A DNA stretch of 59,487 nucleotides, taken from assembly GCF_000955955.1 (NCBI RefSeq), contig NZ_JYJG01000111.1:1-59487 (forward strand). Direction: 5' to 3'. The number at the start of each line of letters is the position of its first letter. Position 1 is the first letter of the stretch. The notes beneath the pieces were generated by a model. That model worked only from the letters and a program-made list of their open reading frames with translations. It made no database searches and was not told the origin of the DNA. Source of the DNA: Lentzea aerocolonigenes. GTDB lineage: Bacteria > Actinomycetota > Actinomycetes > Mycobacteriales > Pseudonocardiaceae. The position numbers and the translations under genes are program-made. This document shows positions 41,518 to 50,105 of the stretch, piece after piece.

Positions 41518-43032
41518 ATGACGGTCCAACCGAAGGCGCTCCGGGCGATCCTGCCGCTGGGAGCGCTCACCCTGTCCCTGATCGCCGTCCCTCCGATCGC
41601 GACCGCCGCGGTCACCAACCTGGCGCTGAACAGACCCGCCACGGGCTCGGCCGCGTGCGCGAGCTCCGAAGGCCCCGAGAAAGCGGTCAACGGCAGCGTT
41701 TCCGGCGGCAACAGCGACAAGTGGTGCTCACCGGCGAGCACCAAGTACCTGCAGGTCGACCTCGGCGTGCCGGCGTCGATCACCAGCTTCACCGTCAAGC
41801 ACGCGGGCGCGGGCGGTGAAGCCGCCACCTACAACACCAAGGCGTTCGCCATCCAGCTCTCGACCGACGGCAGCACCTGGACCACCCCGGTGACAGTCAC
41901 GAACAACACCGCGAACACGACCACCCACCCGATCGCCGCGACCACCGCCCGTTACGCCAAACTCGTTGTCACCACACCGACTCAGACGACCGACGCGGCC
42001 GCGCGGATCTACGAGTTCGAGGTGCACGGCACCAGCAGCGGCACGCCCGGCGGCGGCACCATCCCGGTGTTCGACCACATCCCGCAGTTCGGCATCTACA
42101 CGAGCAACGACCCGGTCGGCTACACCCCGCCCGCCGGCGTGCTGATGTGGAACCGCGGCACCGAGTTCGCGCGGAAGCTGACCGACGCGGAGAAGGCGTT
42201 GATCGGCGACGACCTGCGGGTGCGGGTGAGCTACCACGCGCAGTGCGACAACTACGACCGGATCGGCACGGTGTTCTACGTCGCCGTGCCGAAGGGAACC
42301 ACCCCGACCGCGACCACGCCGAGGGTGACGCTGCAGGACTTCATCACGCCGTTCAGCAACTACTGGCGCGGCGCCAAGGCGAACTACACCTTCCCGGACG
42401 CCGACCTCGGCCCGTACGCCGGCGCGCTCGCCGACCCGGCCAAGGACGTCTACCTCGGCATCGGCGGCGGCTCCAACCCGTACCGCGGTGACGCGTGCGA
42501 GTCGCATGCCGAGGTCACGCCGGAGTTCCGGGCGATCGGCTTCAAGTACTCGCTGTCGCTGATCTCCACGGCCGCGCTGACCGCACGCGACCACGACGTC
42601 GCCGGGATGATCTCCGGCGTCCGCGAGACCACCAACAAGATCACCGCGGGCCCGGTCGCGCACACCGCGGCCGGAAACCGCGGTGACATCGCGCTGGTGA
42701 TCGCCGGTTACGGCTCGGCGGCGGGCGGCGAGGAGTACTCCAACACCACCGTCACCGTGGCGGTCAACGGGACGCAGGTCGGCTCGTTCTCCACGGCGGT
42801 CGACTGCGCGAGCCTGGAGCAGTACAGCCCGGACGGCAACCCGGGAATCTTCCGCAACAACACCACCGGCAACCCGCGCAGCTGGTGTCCCGGCGGGCTG
42901 GTCCCGAGCCGCTACTTCCCGGCCGGGGACATCGCCGGGAAGGACGTCACCGTCACGGTCGGCATCGGCCGCTCGGTGCCGTACGTCGGCGACTCCGGTT
43001 ACCGCACCAGCGTTTCCCTGCTGGAGCACTGA
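41518..43032 (+). CDS. Secreted discoidin-domain, PNGase F-like protein
   Basis: A 504-aa secreted protein. After the signal peptide an F5/8 type C (discoidin) domain spans about 33-175 (NLALNRPATGSAAC to RIYEFEVHG). The remaining 320 residues resemble peptide-N-glycosidase F: two stacked beta-sandwiches with DDLRVRVSYHAQCDNYDRIG and a C-terminal NPRSWCPGGLVPSRYFPAG, which parallels the conserved SNWCPG segment of PNGase F. It may cut or bind N-glycans of plant or fungal glycoproteins. ATG 41518 or GTG 41512 both lack a clear Shine-Dalgarno. Convergent with vanB, with only one base between the stops. Confidence 0.75.
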   Translation: MTVQPKALRAILPLGALTLSLIAVPPIATAAVTNLALNRPATGSAACASSEGPEKAVNGSVSGGNSDKWCSPASTKYLQVDLGVPASITSFTVKHAGAGGEAATYNTKAFAIQLSTDGSTWTTPVTVTNNTANTTTHPIAATTARYAKLVVTTPTQTTDAAARIYEFEVHGTSSGTPGGGTIPVFDHIPQFGIYTSNDPVGYTPPAGVLMWNRGTEFARKLTDAEKALIGDDLRVRVSYHAQCDNYDRIGTVFYVAVPKGTTPTATTPRVTLQDFITPFSNYWRGAKANYTFPDADLGPYAGALADPAKDVYLGIGGGSNPYRGDACESHAEVTPEFRAIGFKYSLSLISTAALTARDHDVAGMISGVRETTNKITAGPVAHTAAGNRGDIALVIAGYGSAAGGEEYSNTTVTVAVNGTQVGSFSTAVDCASLEQYSPDGNPGIFRNNTTGNPRSWCPGGLVPSRYFPAGDIAGKDVTVTVGIGRSVPYVGDSGYRTSVSLLEH

Positions 43033-43033
43033 T

Positions 43034-43948
43034 TCAGAGATCGAGCACCAGCCGGTCGGAGCGGGCCCGGGACACGCAGATCATCATCACGTCTCCCGCG
43101 GCCCGTTCCTCGTCGGTCAGCAGGGAGTCGCGGTGATCGGGCGTACCGGACAGCACCGGCGTCTCGCACGTGCCGCACGTTCCCTCCTGACACGACGACA
43201 GCACGGGCACACCGGACCGTTCGACCACATCGAGAATCGAACGGTCGGCGGGCACTCGCAGCACGCCGCCGGTCCGCGCCAGCTCGACCTCGAACTCCTG
43301 GCGCGGACCGTCGGCCGCCCCTGCTTTCGGCGTGAAGCGTTCGACGTGCAGCTTGCCTCTGGTGTGGTGCTTCTCCACCGCCGCCAGAAGAGGTTCAGGC
43401 CCGCAGCAGTACACGGCGGTGTCGTCGTCGACGTCCGCGAGCAACGCCGGCAGGTCGAGCAGACCGTGCTCGTCCTGCGGCTGGATCAGCACGTTGCCGC
43501 GGTGCTGGAGCTCCTCGCGGAAGGCCATGGACGACCGGGTCCTGCCGCCGTAGACCAGCCGCCAGTCCCGCGCCGCGACCTCCGCGAGCATCGGCAGGAT
43601 CGGCGTGATGCCGATACCGCCCGCGATGAACAGGTAGCGCGCGGCGTCGACGAGCGGGAAGTGGTTGCGCGGCCCGCGAATCTCGACCGTGTGCCCGATG
43701 GCGAGCACGTCGTGCACGTACCGCGAGCCGCCGCGGCCGGTGTCCTCGCGCAGGACGGCGACGCGGAGGACCGAGGTGTCGTCCGGGTCTCCGCACAGCG
43801 AGTACTGGCGGACCAGGCCGTCGCCGAGCACCAGGTCGACGTGGGCTCCCGGCGTCCAGGAGGGCAGCTGGTGCCCACCTGGATGCCTCAGGGTCAGCAA
43901 CACCACACCGTCGGCGATGGACTCCTTGCCGTCGAGCAGAAGTTTCAC
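43034..43948 (-). CDS. vanB: Vanillate demethylase-type reductase (FNR + 2Fe-2S)
   Basis: A 304-aa phthalate-dioxygenase-reductase-type protein. The flavin-binding RQYSLCGDP, NAD-binding AGGIGITPILPM and a C-terminal plant-type 2Fe-2S domain with SSCQEGTCGTCETPVLSG can be read in order. It passes electrons from NAD(P)H to the Rieske oxygenase made from the same operon. The GTG start overlaps the small gene before it by 4 bp. VanB is the best-known member beside a VanA-type oxygenase, but other aromatic O-demethylases share this pairing, so the substrate could be another lignin-derived methoxybenzoate. Confidence 0.87.
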   Translation of the reverse strand: MKLLLDGKESIADGVVLLTLRHPGGHQLPSWTPGAHVDLVLGDGLVRQYSLCGDPDDTSVLRVAVLREDTGRGGSRYVHDVLAIGHTVEIRGPRNHFPLVDAARYLFIAGGIGITPILPMLAEVAARDWRLVYGGRTRSSMAFREELQHRGNVLIQPQDEHGLLDLPALLADVDDDTAVYCCGPEPLLAAVEKHHTRGKLHVERFTPKAGAADGPRQEFEVELARTGGVLRVPADRSILDVVERSGVPVLSSCQEGTCGTCETPVLSGTPDHRDSLLTDEERAAGDVMMICVSRARSDRLVLDL

Positions 43949-44103
43949 GGCGTGTGCCCCGTTGGATGAGCGAGCAGCCACTCCCACAGCTCGACCGGAT
44001 CCTCGAACTCGCGTTCCGCGCGGCAGTGGCACACCGCGCGGAGCCGGTCGGTGCCCAGCACCCAGTGGATGCGGAACACGCGGTTGCCGGAGAGCGCGTT
44101 CAC
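43945..44103 (-). CDS. Conserved-looking 52-aa protein between vanA and vanB
   Basis: A small protein coupled on both sides by 4-bp overlaps: its GTG start overlaps the oxygenase stop and its stop overlaps the reductase start. The sequence (FRIHWVLGTDRLRAVCHC then FEDPVELWEWLLAHPTGH) has a CHC pair and a tryptophan-rich acidic end, and no membrane segment or signal peptide. I do not recognise the family. The double coupling argues that it is a true gene and probably an accessory of the demethylase complex, perhaps in metal or electron-transfer assembly; that role is inference. Confidence 0.75.
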   Translation of the reverse strand: MNALSGNRVFRIHWVLGTDRLRAVCHCRAEREFEDPVELWEWLLAHPTGHTP

Positions 44104-45134
44104 GACTTCTCGCGCATGCGCTGGAGCATCCGCCGCGCGGCGAGCCCGCCCGTGTCGATGTTGACCGACAGCTCCTGATACCCCTCCGGTTCGGCGGCGA
44201 TGACCTGTTCGAGCACGTTCAGCGCGGCGACGTCCTGCAGCACCACGGTGCGGTTGCTCTCGGCCAGGAACGCCGAGACCTCCTCGTCGCCGAGCGCGAA
44301 GTCCCTTGCCACGCACCAGAAGTTGTGCGTCGAATGCTCGGTCTCCGGCACGATCGCGTAGACGACCTCGACGTGGAACGCGTCCGGGTCGGACCCGTCC
44401 GGATTCGGCACGGATCCGACCGGCGCGATGCGGGCGTGCAGTTTGTACAGACACGGCGGCGTGTACTCGATGTCCTGCCAGCGCGCGATCCTGCCCTGCA
44501 GTCCGGTCGACTTCGCGTAGAACGGCGGGCATTCCGCGTCGTCCATGTGCCGGGAGACGTAGACGATGCCCGCGTCCTCGTCGACCTCGGTGGTGATCGG
44601 CGTCGCGGCCACCTCGGGCGTGCCGATGTACCCGCTGTGCAGATAGGTCTCGTGGGAGAGGTCCAGCAGGTTGTCGACGAGCAGCTCGTACCTGGCGCGC
44701 AACGGTTCCATGCCGTTGAGCGTCGTGTAGTCCGGCGAGACCAGCCACGGCGCCCGCGGGATCCGGGACGCGTCGGCGTTCTCCCGGTCGCCGATGAAGA
44801 CCCACACGAACGAGTCCTGCTCGACCACCGGGTACGCCGAAAGCCTTGCCGTGCGCGGAATCCGGGTCTGGCCCGGCACCGCGACGCACTGGCCGCCCGC
44901 GTCGTAGGTGAACCCGTGGTAGCCGCAGACCACCTGGTCGTCGACCAGCCGGGAAGGCGGTTGCGACAACGGGAAACGCCGGTGCACGCACCTGTCCGCC
45001 ATGGCCGTCACCGCGCCGGCACGGGTGCGCCAGAACAGGATCGGCTCGCCGCACACGGTGCGGGTGAACAGGTCGTGCCCGATCTCGGAACCGTACGCGG
45101 CTACGTACCACTGGTCGCGCGGGAAGCCGGTCAT
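44100..45134 (-). CDS. vanA: Rieske aromatic oxygenase, VanA-type O-demethylase
   Basis: A 344-aa ring-hydroxylating-type oxygenase alpha subunit. The Rieske cluster ligands are Cys49, His51, Cys70 and His73 (DRCVHRRFP and CGYHGFTY), and the mononuclear iron site is in NLLDLSHETYLHSG. Length and motifs fit vanillate O-demethylase, which removes the methyl of vanillate to give protocatechuate and formaldehyde. The ATG at 45134 has GAAGGAGC upstream. Together with the reductase it forms a two-component lignin-aromatic demethylase, useful beside the wall-degrading enzymes. Related substrates (syringate, methoxybenzoates) are possible. Confidence 0.88.
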   Translation of the reverse strand: MTGFPRDQWYVAAYGSEIGHDLFTRTVCGEPILFWRTRAGAVTAMADRCVHRRFPLSQPPSRLVDDQVVCGYHGFTYDAGGQCVAVPGQTRIPRTARLSAYPVVEQDSFVWVFIGDRENADASRIPRAPWLVSPDYTTLNGMEPLRARYELLVDNLLDLSHETYLHSGYIGTPEVAATPITTEVDEDAGIVYVSRHMDDAECPPFYAKSTGLQGRIARWQDIEYTPPCLYKLHARIAPVGSVPNPDGSDPDAFHVEVVYAIVPETEHSTHNFWCVARDFALGDEEVSAFLAESNRTVVLQDVAALNVLEQVIAAEPEGYQELSVNIDTGGLAARRMLQRMREKS

Positions 45135-45221
45135 CGGCCGCTCCTTCTCCGTGGTGGGGAGTCACAGCGTGGCCGAGAGCACCACCCGTGCCGTAGCGGG
45201 CTTTCCGGAAAATGGAAGCTG

Positions 45222-45989
45222 TTAGGCCGAGAGGGCGCGCGAGATCGCCTGCCCGCTGGTGCGCACGAGCGGTGCCAGCGCGTGCGCCGTGGTGCTGCCG
45301 TGCCGCACCACCAGCGACACCGCGGCGATGACCGCGCCGTGCCGGTCGCGGATCGGCGCGCCCACCGACAAGGAGTCCATCGTGACCTGACGGTCGCTGA
45401 TCGAGAAGCCGTTCGACCTGGTGTCGGCGAGCATCCGGCGCAGCCGCGAGGGATCGGTGACGGTGTTCGCGGTGTACCGGTCGATCGGGCTGCCCAGCAC
45501 GTCCTCCTGCACCTCGGCGGGCGCGTGCGCGAGCAGGACCAGGCCGACTCCGGTGGCGGTGAGCGCGAACCTGCCGCCGACCCTGGTGAGCACCGGTACC
45601 GCGCCGGAACCCGCGATCCGCTCGACGAAGACGACCTCCGTGCCCTCCCGGACGGCGAGCTGCACGTTCTCCCGCGTGATCAGCGACAGGTCCTCGAGGA
45701 ACGGCAACGCGGTCTCCCGCAGCCCGGGACCGCGCGGTGCGAGCGAGCCGAGCTCCCACAGCCGCAGACCGATCCGGTACAGCCCTTTGTCGTTGCGCTC
45801 CACGGCACCCCACGCGCAGAACTCGTTCAACAGCCGGTGCGCGGTGGACAGCGGCATGTCGGCACGCCGCGCGAGCTCGCTCAACGTCAGCTCGCGGCGT
45901 TCGGCGTCGAACGCGTCGAGCAGCCGGAGCGCACGGCCGATCACCGGGCCCGTCGGACCTGCGGGCCGTCCTCGCCTCGACACGTTCAC
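45222..45989 (-). CDS. IclR-family transcriptional regulator
   Basis: A 255-aa regulator. The N-terminal winged helix (about 15-75) has TLSELARRADMPLSTAHRLL; the C-terminal IclR effector domain contains GTEVVFVERIAGSG, GLVLLAHAP and a late SVGAPIRDRHGAVIAAVSLV. It precedes vanA on the same strand with an 87-bp gap, so it is most likely the regulator of the demethylase operon responding to an aromatic acid. GTG 45989 is the chosen start; GTG 45983 is two codons on. Three GTCGACG repeats lie 22-50 bp upstream. Confidence 0.9.
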   Translation of the reverse strand: MNVSRRGRPAGPTGPVIGRALRLLDAFDAERRELTLSELARRADMPLSTAHRLLNEFCAWGAVERNDKGLYRIGLRLWELGSLAPRGPGLRETALPFLEDLSLITRENVQLAVREGTEVVFVERIAGSGAVPVLTRVGGRFALTATGVGLVLLAHAPAEVQEDVLGSPIDRYTANTVTDPSRLRRMLADTRSNGFSISDRQVTMDSLSVGAPIRDRHGAVIAAVSLVVRHGSTTAHALAPLVRTSGQAISRALSA

Positions 45990-46010
45990 CCAGCCATCTT
46001 GCCCTCCCTC

Positions 46011-46039
46011 GTCGACGAACTGTCGACGAACTGTCGACG
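46011..46039. repeat. 11-bp tandem repeats upstream of iclR
   Basis: GTCGACGAACT occurs at 46011-46021 and 46022-46032, followed by a partial third copy GTCGACG at 46033-46039. Each copy contains the palindrome GTCGAC. The 11-bp period equals one helical turn, suited to a protein bound on one face of DNA. It lies just upstream of iclR and 65 bp before the ricin-type gene. Confidence 0.6.
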
Positions 46040-46103
46040 GGCCTCGCCATGGTGATCCGCAGAGGGCGGCCTTCAGGCGCCCAGGTTCAGGGGAGGTACC
46101 CGA

Positions 46104-46622
46104 ATGAGAAAGTGGATCGCCTCGTCGGCGTTCGCCGTGACGACCGCCGTGGCCGGTTTGGTGGCCACGGCGGCGCCGGCGCTCGCCGACGACCACTTCG
46201 ACGTGACCGTCCGGAGCACGGTGAGCGGCAAGTGCCTGGCGCCGCAGGGCAACTCGTCCGCCGACGGCGTGCCGATCGTGCAGACCACCTGCAACGGCAG
46301 CCCGTTCCAGCGGTGGGACTTCGTCGACCACGACAACTCCAACTTCCAGATCCGCAACGCGGTCACGCTGAAGTGCATGGACGCGCTGGGTGGCGCCACC
46401 AACGGCACGCCGGTGGTCCAGTGGCCGTGCGCCAACATCAGCAACCAGCGGTTCCACGCGAACCGGAGCCTGCCCGACTTCGTGGAGCTCCGGTCGCGGG
46501 TCGCCGGCTCGAACACCCACTGCCTCGACGTTCCCGGTGGACGGTCCGACGAGAACCTCGCGTTGCAGCTCTGGGTGTGCAACAACACCGCCGCGCAGCG
46601 CTACGGCGTGTTCCCCGTCTAA
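46104..46622 (+). CDS. Secreted ricin-type beta-trefoil lectin
   Basis: A 172-aa protein with a signal peptide (ends ALA) and one RICIN (QxW) domain covering nearly all of the mature chain. The three repeats each end in a QRW/QRF/QRY motif: SPFQRWDFVD, ISNQRFHAN and AAQRYGVFPV, with paired cysteines in each lobe. No catalytic domain is attached. Such free-standing lectins bind galactose or arabinose-type glycans at the cell surface or outside. GGGGAGG lies 8 nt before the ATG. It is not clearly in an operon. Confidence 0.85.
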   Translation: MRKWIASSAFAVTTAVAGLVATAAPALADDHFDVTVRSTVSGKCLAPQGNSSADGVPIVQTTCNGSPFQRWDFVDHDNSNFQIRNAVTLKCMDALGGATNGTPVVQWPCANISNQRFHANRSLPDFVELRSRVAGSNTHCLDVPGGRSDENLALQLWVCNNTAAQRYGVFPV

Positions 46623-46721
46623 CCGCAAGCGGCAGTTTGCCCGCCTCCGCGTCTTCGCCCGTATCCCCGTGCCCGATGATTGCTCTCTCATTGCGGCGCA
46701 TCAGGGACGGGCGGAGGCCGG

Positions 46722-49700
46722 ATGGCGGAGCGATGGATGCCGGACGACGGTGTTCGCGTGCTCGGGCCGTTCGAGGTCGAAGCCGGTGGACGGCTGCTCG
46801 ATCCCGGCGGCCCGAGGTTGCGGGCGATGCTGGCGCTGCTCGCGGCGTATGCGGGCAGGCCGGTGAGCATCGCGACGTTCGTCTCGGAACTGTGGGGCCC
46901 GCAGGCGCCCCCGGACGCCGAGCGGACAGTTCGGACATATTCGTCCAGGCTCCGCAAGGGTGTCGGCCCGTTGGCGGTGCTGGTCGCCACGCGTGCGCCG
47001 GGGTACGTGTTGCTGGAACCGGACATTGTGGACGTCGTGCGGTTTCAGCGGCTCGCCAGGGAGGGACACGCGGCGCTGGCCGACGGAACCGTTGTGGTCG
47101 CTCGCGAACGGCTGACCTCCGCGCTGGAACTCTGGCGGGGCAGGCCGTTCGACGAGTTCGACGGGGTCGCCGCGCTCGAGGCGGAACGGATCCGGCTGGC
47201 CGGGGTGCGCCTCGACGTCGTGCAGGACCGTCGACGTCGTGCAGGACCGCGTCGACGCCGACCTGGCCGCCGGGTCCGGTGCGGAGCTGGTGACCGAACT
47301 TTCGGACCTCACCGCCGCGCATCCCGGCCACGAACGGCTGTGGGGCCAGCTGATGACAGCCCTGTACCGGGCTGGCCGCCAAGCCGAGGCCCTCGAAGCG
47401 TTTCAACGGGCACGGCGGCGACTCGTCGAACATGTTGGTGTCGAGCCGTCTCCAGCACTGGCGGAGATCCAGGAACGAGTTCTCGCACACGACCCGCGGC
47501 TGCTGGTCGCGCCGCAGCCGGTCAGGGTCGTGGACCCGCGTCCGGCACAGCTGCCGCCGCTGGTGCCGGGCTTCACCGGTCGTCAGGCCGAGCTCGCCGC
47601 CGTCGACACCGCGGTCGCCGCGGCGCGGGACACGATCGCCGTCGTCGCGGTGTGCGGCACGGCGGGCGTGGGCAAGACGGCTTTGGCCGTGCGGTGGGCA
47701 CATCGCGTCGCCGACCGGTTCCCCGACGGGCAGCTGTACGTCAACCTGCGCGGGTTCGATCCGGAAGGAGCCCTGCCGCCGGAAGAAGCGTTGTACGGAT
47801 TCCTCGCCGCACTCGGGGTCACCGCGGACCGCATGCCAGGCGTCCTGTCCGCCCAGGTCGCGCTCTACCGGAGCCTGACTGCCGGAAAACGTGTTCTCGT
47901 GGTGCTCGACAACGCGCGCGACGCTGCCCACGTCCGTCCGTTGCTGCCCGCCGAGAGGGGCAGCGTCGTCGTGATCACCAGTCGCGACGACCTCGTCGGG
48001 CTCGTGGCACGCGACGGCGCGCATCGGGTCGGGCTGGACGTGCTCGGTCCCGTCGAAGCGGTTCAACTGCTGCGCCTGCTCGTCGGCGACGAGGTGGCCA
48101 CCGCCGGCGAACTCGAAGATCTCGCGGTGCACTGTGCCCGGCTGCCACTCGCACTGCGGGTCGCGGCCGAGCTCGTCGCCCGGCGCGGGCGGGTCGGTCT
48201 CGACGACCTCGCCGACGAACGGCACCGGCTGGACCTGCTGGAGGCCGGGGCCGACGCGGACACCGCCGTGCGGGCGGTGTTCTCCTGGTCGGAACGACAC
48301 CTGCCACCCGCGGCGAACCGCCTGTTCTGGTTGCTGGGACTGCATCCGGGCCGCGACACCGATGCCGCCGCGGTTGCCGCGCTCGCTGGTGTGGACGTGC
48401 GCGCAGGCCGGGATCTGCTCGACGTGCTCCACCACGCCCACCTCGTGGAGAGTGCGGGCGAGGGCCGCTGGACGATGCACGACCTCCTGCGCGCTTTCGC
48501 CCGTGAGCGTGCGGAACAGTTGCCGGAGTCCGACCGTCAGGACGCGCTGAGGAATCTCTACGAGCACCACCTGACCGGCGCGCTGGACGCGATGGACGCC
48601 CTCTACCCGTACACAAGACGGTGGCGTCGCGGCGAATCCGGGCTGGACCGGCAGCCGGCGATGACCGCGGCCGCCGCGAAAACGTGGCTGGACACCGAAC
48701 GGCTCACGCTCGTCGCGATCACCGGCACCGCCGGCGGTGACCTGGCGGGATACGCGGTCAAGATCGCGCGGGTGATCGACCAGCACCTCAACGTGGGCTA
48801 CCACAACGCCGACGCGTTCTCGGTGCACCAGAACGCGCTCTCCGCGGCCGAGGACCTCGGTGACGCGGCAGGCCGGGCGCGGTCGTTGCTGGAACTGGGG
48901 CGTTCCCACGCCCGTTCCGGTGCGTACAGCGAGGCCGACGAGCACTACCGCCGGGCGCTGCGGCTGTACCGGCGGCTCGGCGATCTGGCGGGAGAGGCGC
49001 GGACGCTGCACGCGTTGGGGAACAACGAAGGCAGGGCTCGCCGCTACCACGACGCGCTCGCCTCCTACAGCCTCGCGCTGACGCTGAGCCGGGAAGCGGG
49101 CGACCGCGGTCAGCAAGCCGTCGAGCTGGCCAGCATCGGACAGGTGCAGCACAGCCTCGGGCGGCACGAGGCGGCCATGGGGTGCTACCGGCAGGCGGCC
49201 GAGATCTACGCGGAGATCGGCCAGCGGGTCGGGCAGGGGCGGATCCTCAACGACCTCGGCAGCGCCCTGCAGAGCTACGGGCGGCTGGAGGAGGCGCACG
49301 ACCACCACCGGCGAGCGTTGCAGATCCTGCACGACGTCGGCGACCGCGCGGCCGAAGCGATCGCGCACACCGATCTCGGCCGGATCTGCTCGCGGTGGGG
49401 ACGGCACTCCGAAGCACTTGAGCACCACCGGCAGGCCATCGAGGTGTTCCGCGAGATCGGCGACCCCGTCGGCGAGGCCGAGGTGCTGATCAACCTCGGC
49501 ACCGCCCACGAGCGCATGGGGCAGTACCGGAAGGCGGCCGGCCTGCATCAACAGGCCGAGACGGTCGCGGTGAAACTGGGCGACCGCCTGCTCGAGTGCG
49601 CGGCGCTCAACGGGCGCGGCCGGGCGGTCCGTGCGGACGGCCGCCACGCAGAAGCACTGGCGTGCCACCGGGACGCGCTGATGCACGCCCAGGAGATGGA

Positions 49701-49887
49701 AGATCGCGAGCAGGTGGCCCGGTCGCTGGACGACCTCGCGGCGGCGCGGGCGGACATCGGCGAGGTCGCTGAGGCACGCCGGCTGTGGGAGGCCGCTCTG
49801 CCGATCTACGACTCGTTGCACATGCCGGAGGTCGACGTGGTGCGGCAGCGGCTCGCCGAACTGCTTGTGGGGGATGGGGGACCGTGA
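46722..49887 (+). pseudogene. SARP/AfsR-type regulator interrupted by a frameshift
   Basis: The gene encodes, in order, an OmpR-type winged helix (DGVRVLGPFEVEAGGRLL), a BTAD domain, an NB-ARC ATPase (Walker A GTAGVGKTALA) and a TPR array (about 10 repeats) to the stop at 49887. The frame is broken at 47212-47249, where 19 bp (TCGACGTCGTGCAGGACCG) are present as an exact tandem duplicate. Removing one copy joins GVRLDVVQD to RVDADLAAG and restores a normal protein of about 1048 aa. As written, the first product ends in an arginine-rich tail. A second reading could restart at GTG 47239 without the DNA-binding domain. ATG 46722 follows GGAGG. Confidence 0.88.
47212..47249. repeat. Exact 19-bp tandem duplication
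   Basis: TCGACGTCGTGCAGGACCG at 47212-47230 is followed at once by an identical copy at 47231-47249, inside the BTAD-coding part of the SARP gene. The unit length (not a multiple of three) creates the frameshift. Slipped-strand or homologous loss of one copy would restore the gene. Confidence 0.85.
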
Positions 49888-50105
49888 GCTGGAGGCCTGG
49901 TGGCTGGGCGAGTTGAGGGGATGTGCGGGAGGGCGCCGTCGAGTTCCGCTGTTGTGGGTGATGGTGCTTTGCCACCTACGACTTACTGGGCGGGTTGGAG
50001 CTCAGGTGGTGCGGCAGCGGCTCGCCGAAACACCCGCGAAGCGTTGACGCAACTCGGCGTGCCGCCTATGTTAGCGCTCACAATTTGAGCGTGAGGAGCA
50101 GGCGC
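49888..50105. promoter_or_regulatory. SARP 3' flank with partial duplicate, then GH127 promoter with operator
   Basis: Between the SARP stop and the GH127 start. The 24-bp segment at 49837-49860 (near the SARP 3' end, ending GGCTCGCCGAA) recurs exactly at 50006-50029, suggesting a local duplication with the rest lost. TGTTAGCGCTCACA at 50069-50082 is a LacI-type site of the TGTKAKCGYTMACA set, 24 bp before the GH127 start, and a half-site TGAGCGTGAG follows. GAGGAG is the ribosome site. Confidence 0.55.

Noticed and set aside
41558..41571. TGGGAGCGCTCACC as a second CebR-type operator
   Set aside because: It lies about 40 bp inside the coding region of the PNGase F-like gene, has mismatches on one side, and encodes ordinary signal-peptide residues.
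46438..49821. A 1127-codon open frame antisense to the SARP gene
   Set aside because: Shadow of the SARP reading frame; no recognisable motif, and the sense strand has full domain order on both sides of the frameshift.
49895..50047. A 50-60 codon ORF after the SARP gene
   Set aside because: Several overlapping frames, no ribosome site or similarity; the stretch contains a 24-bp duplicate of the SARP 3' end and looks like decayed flank.
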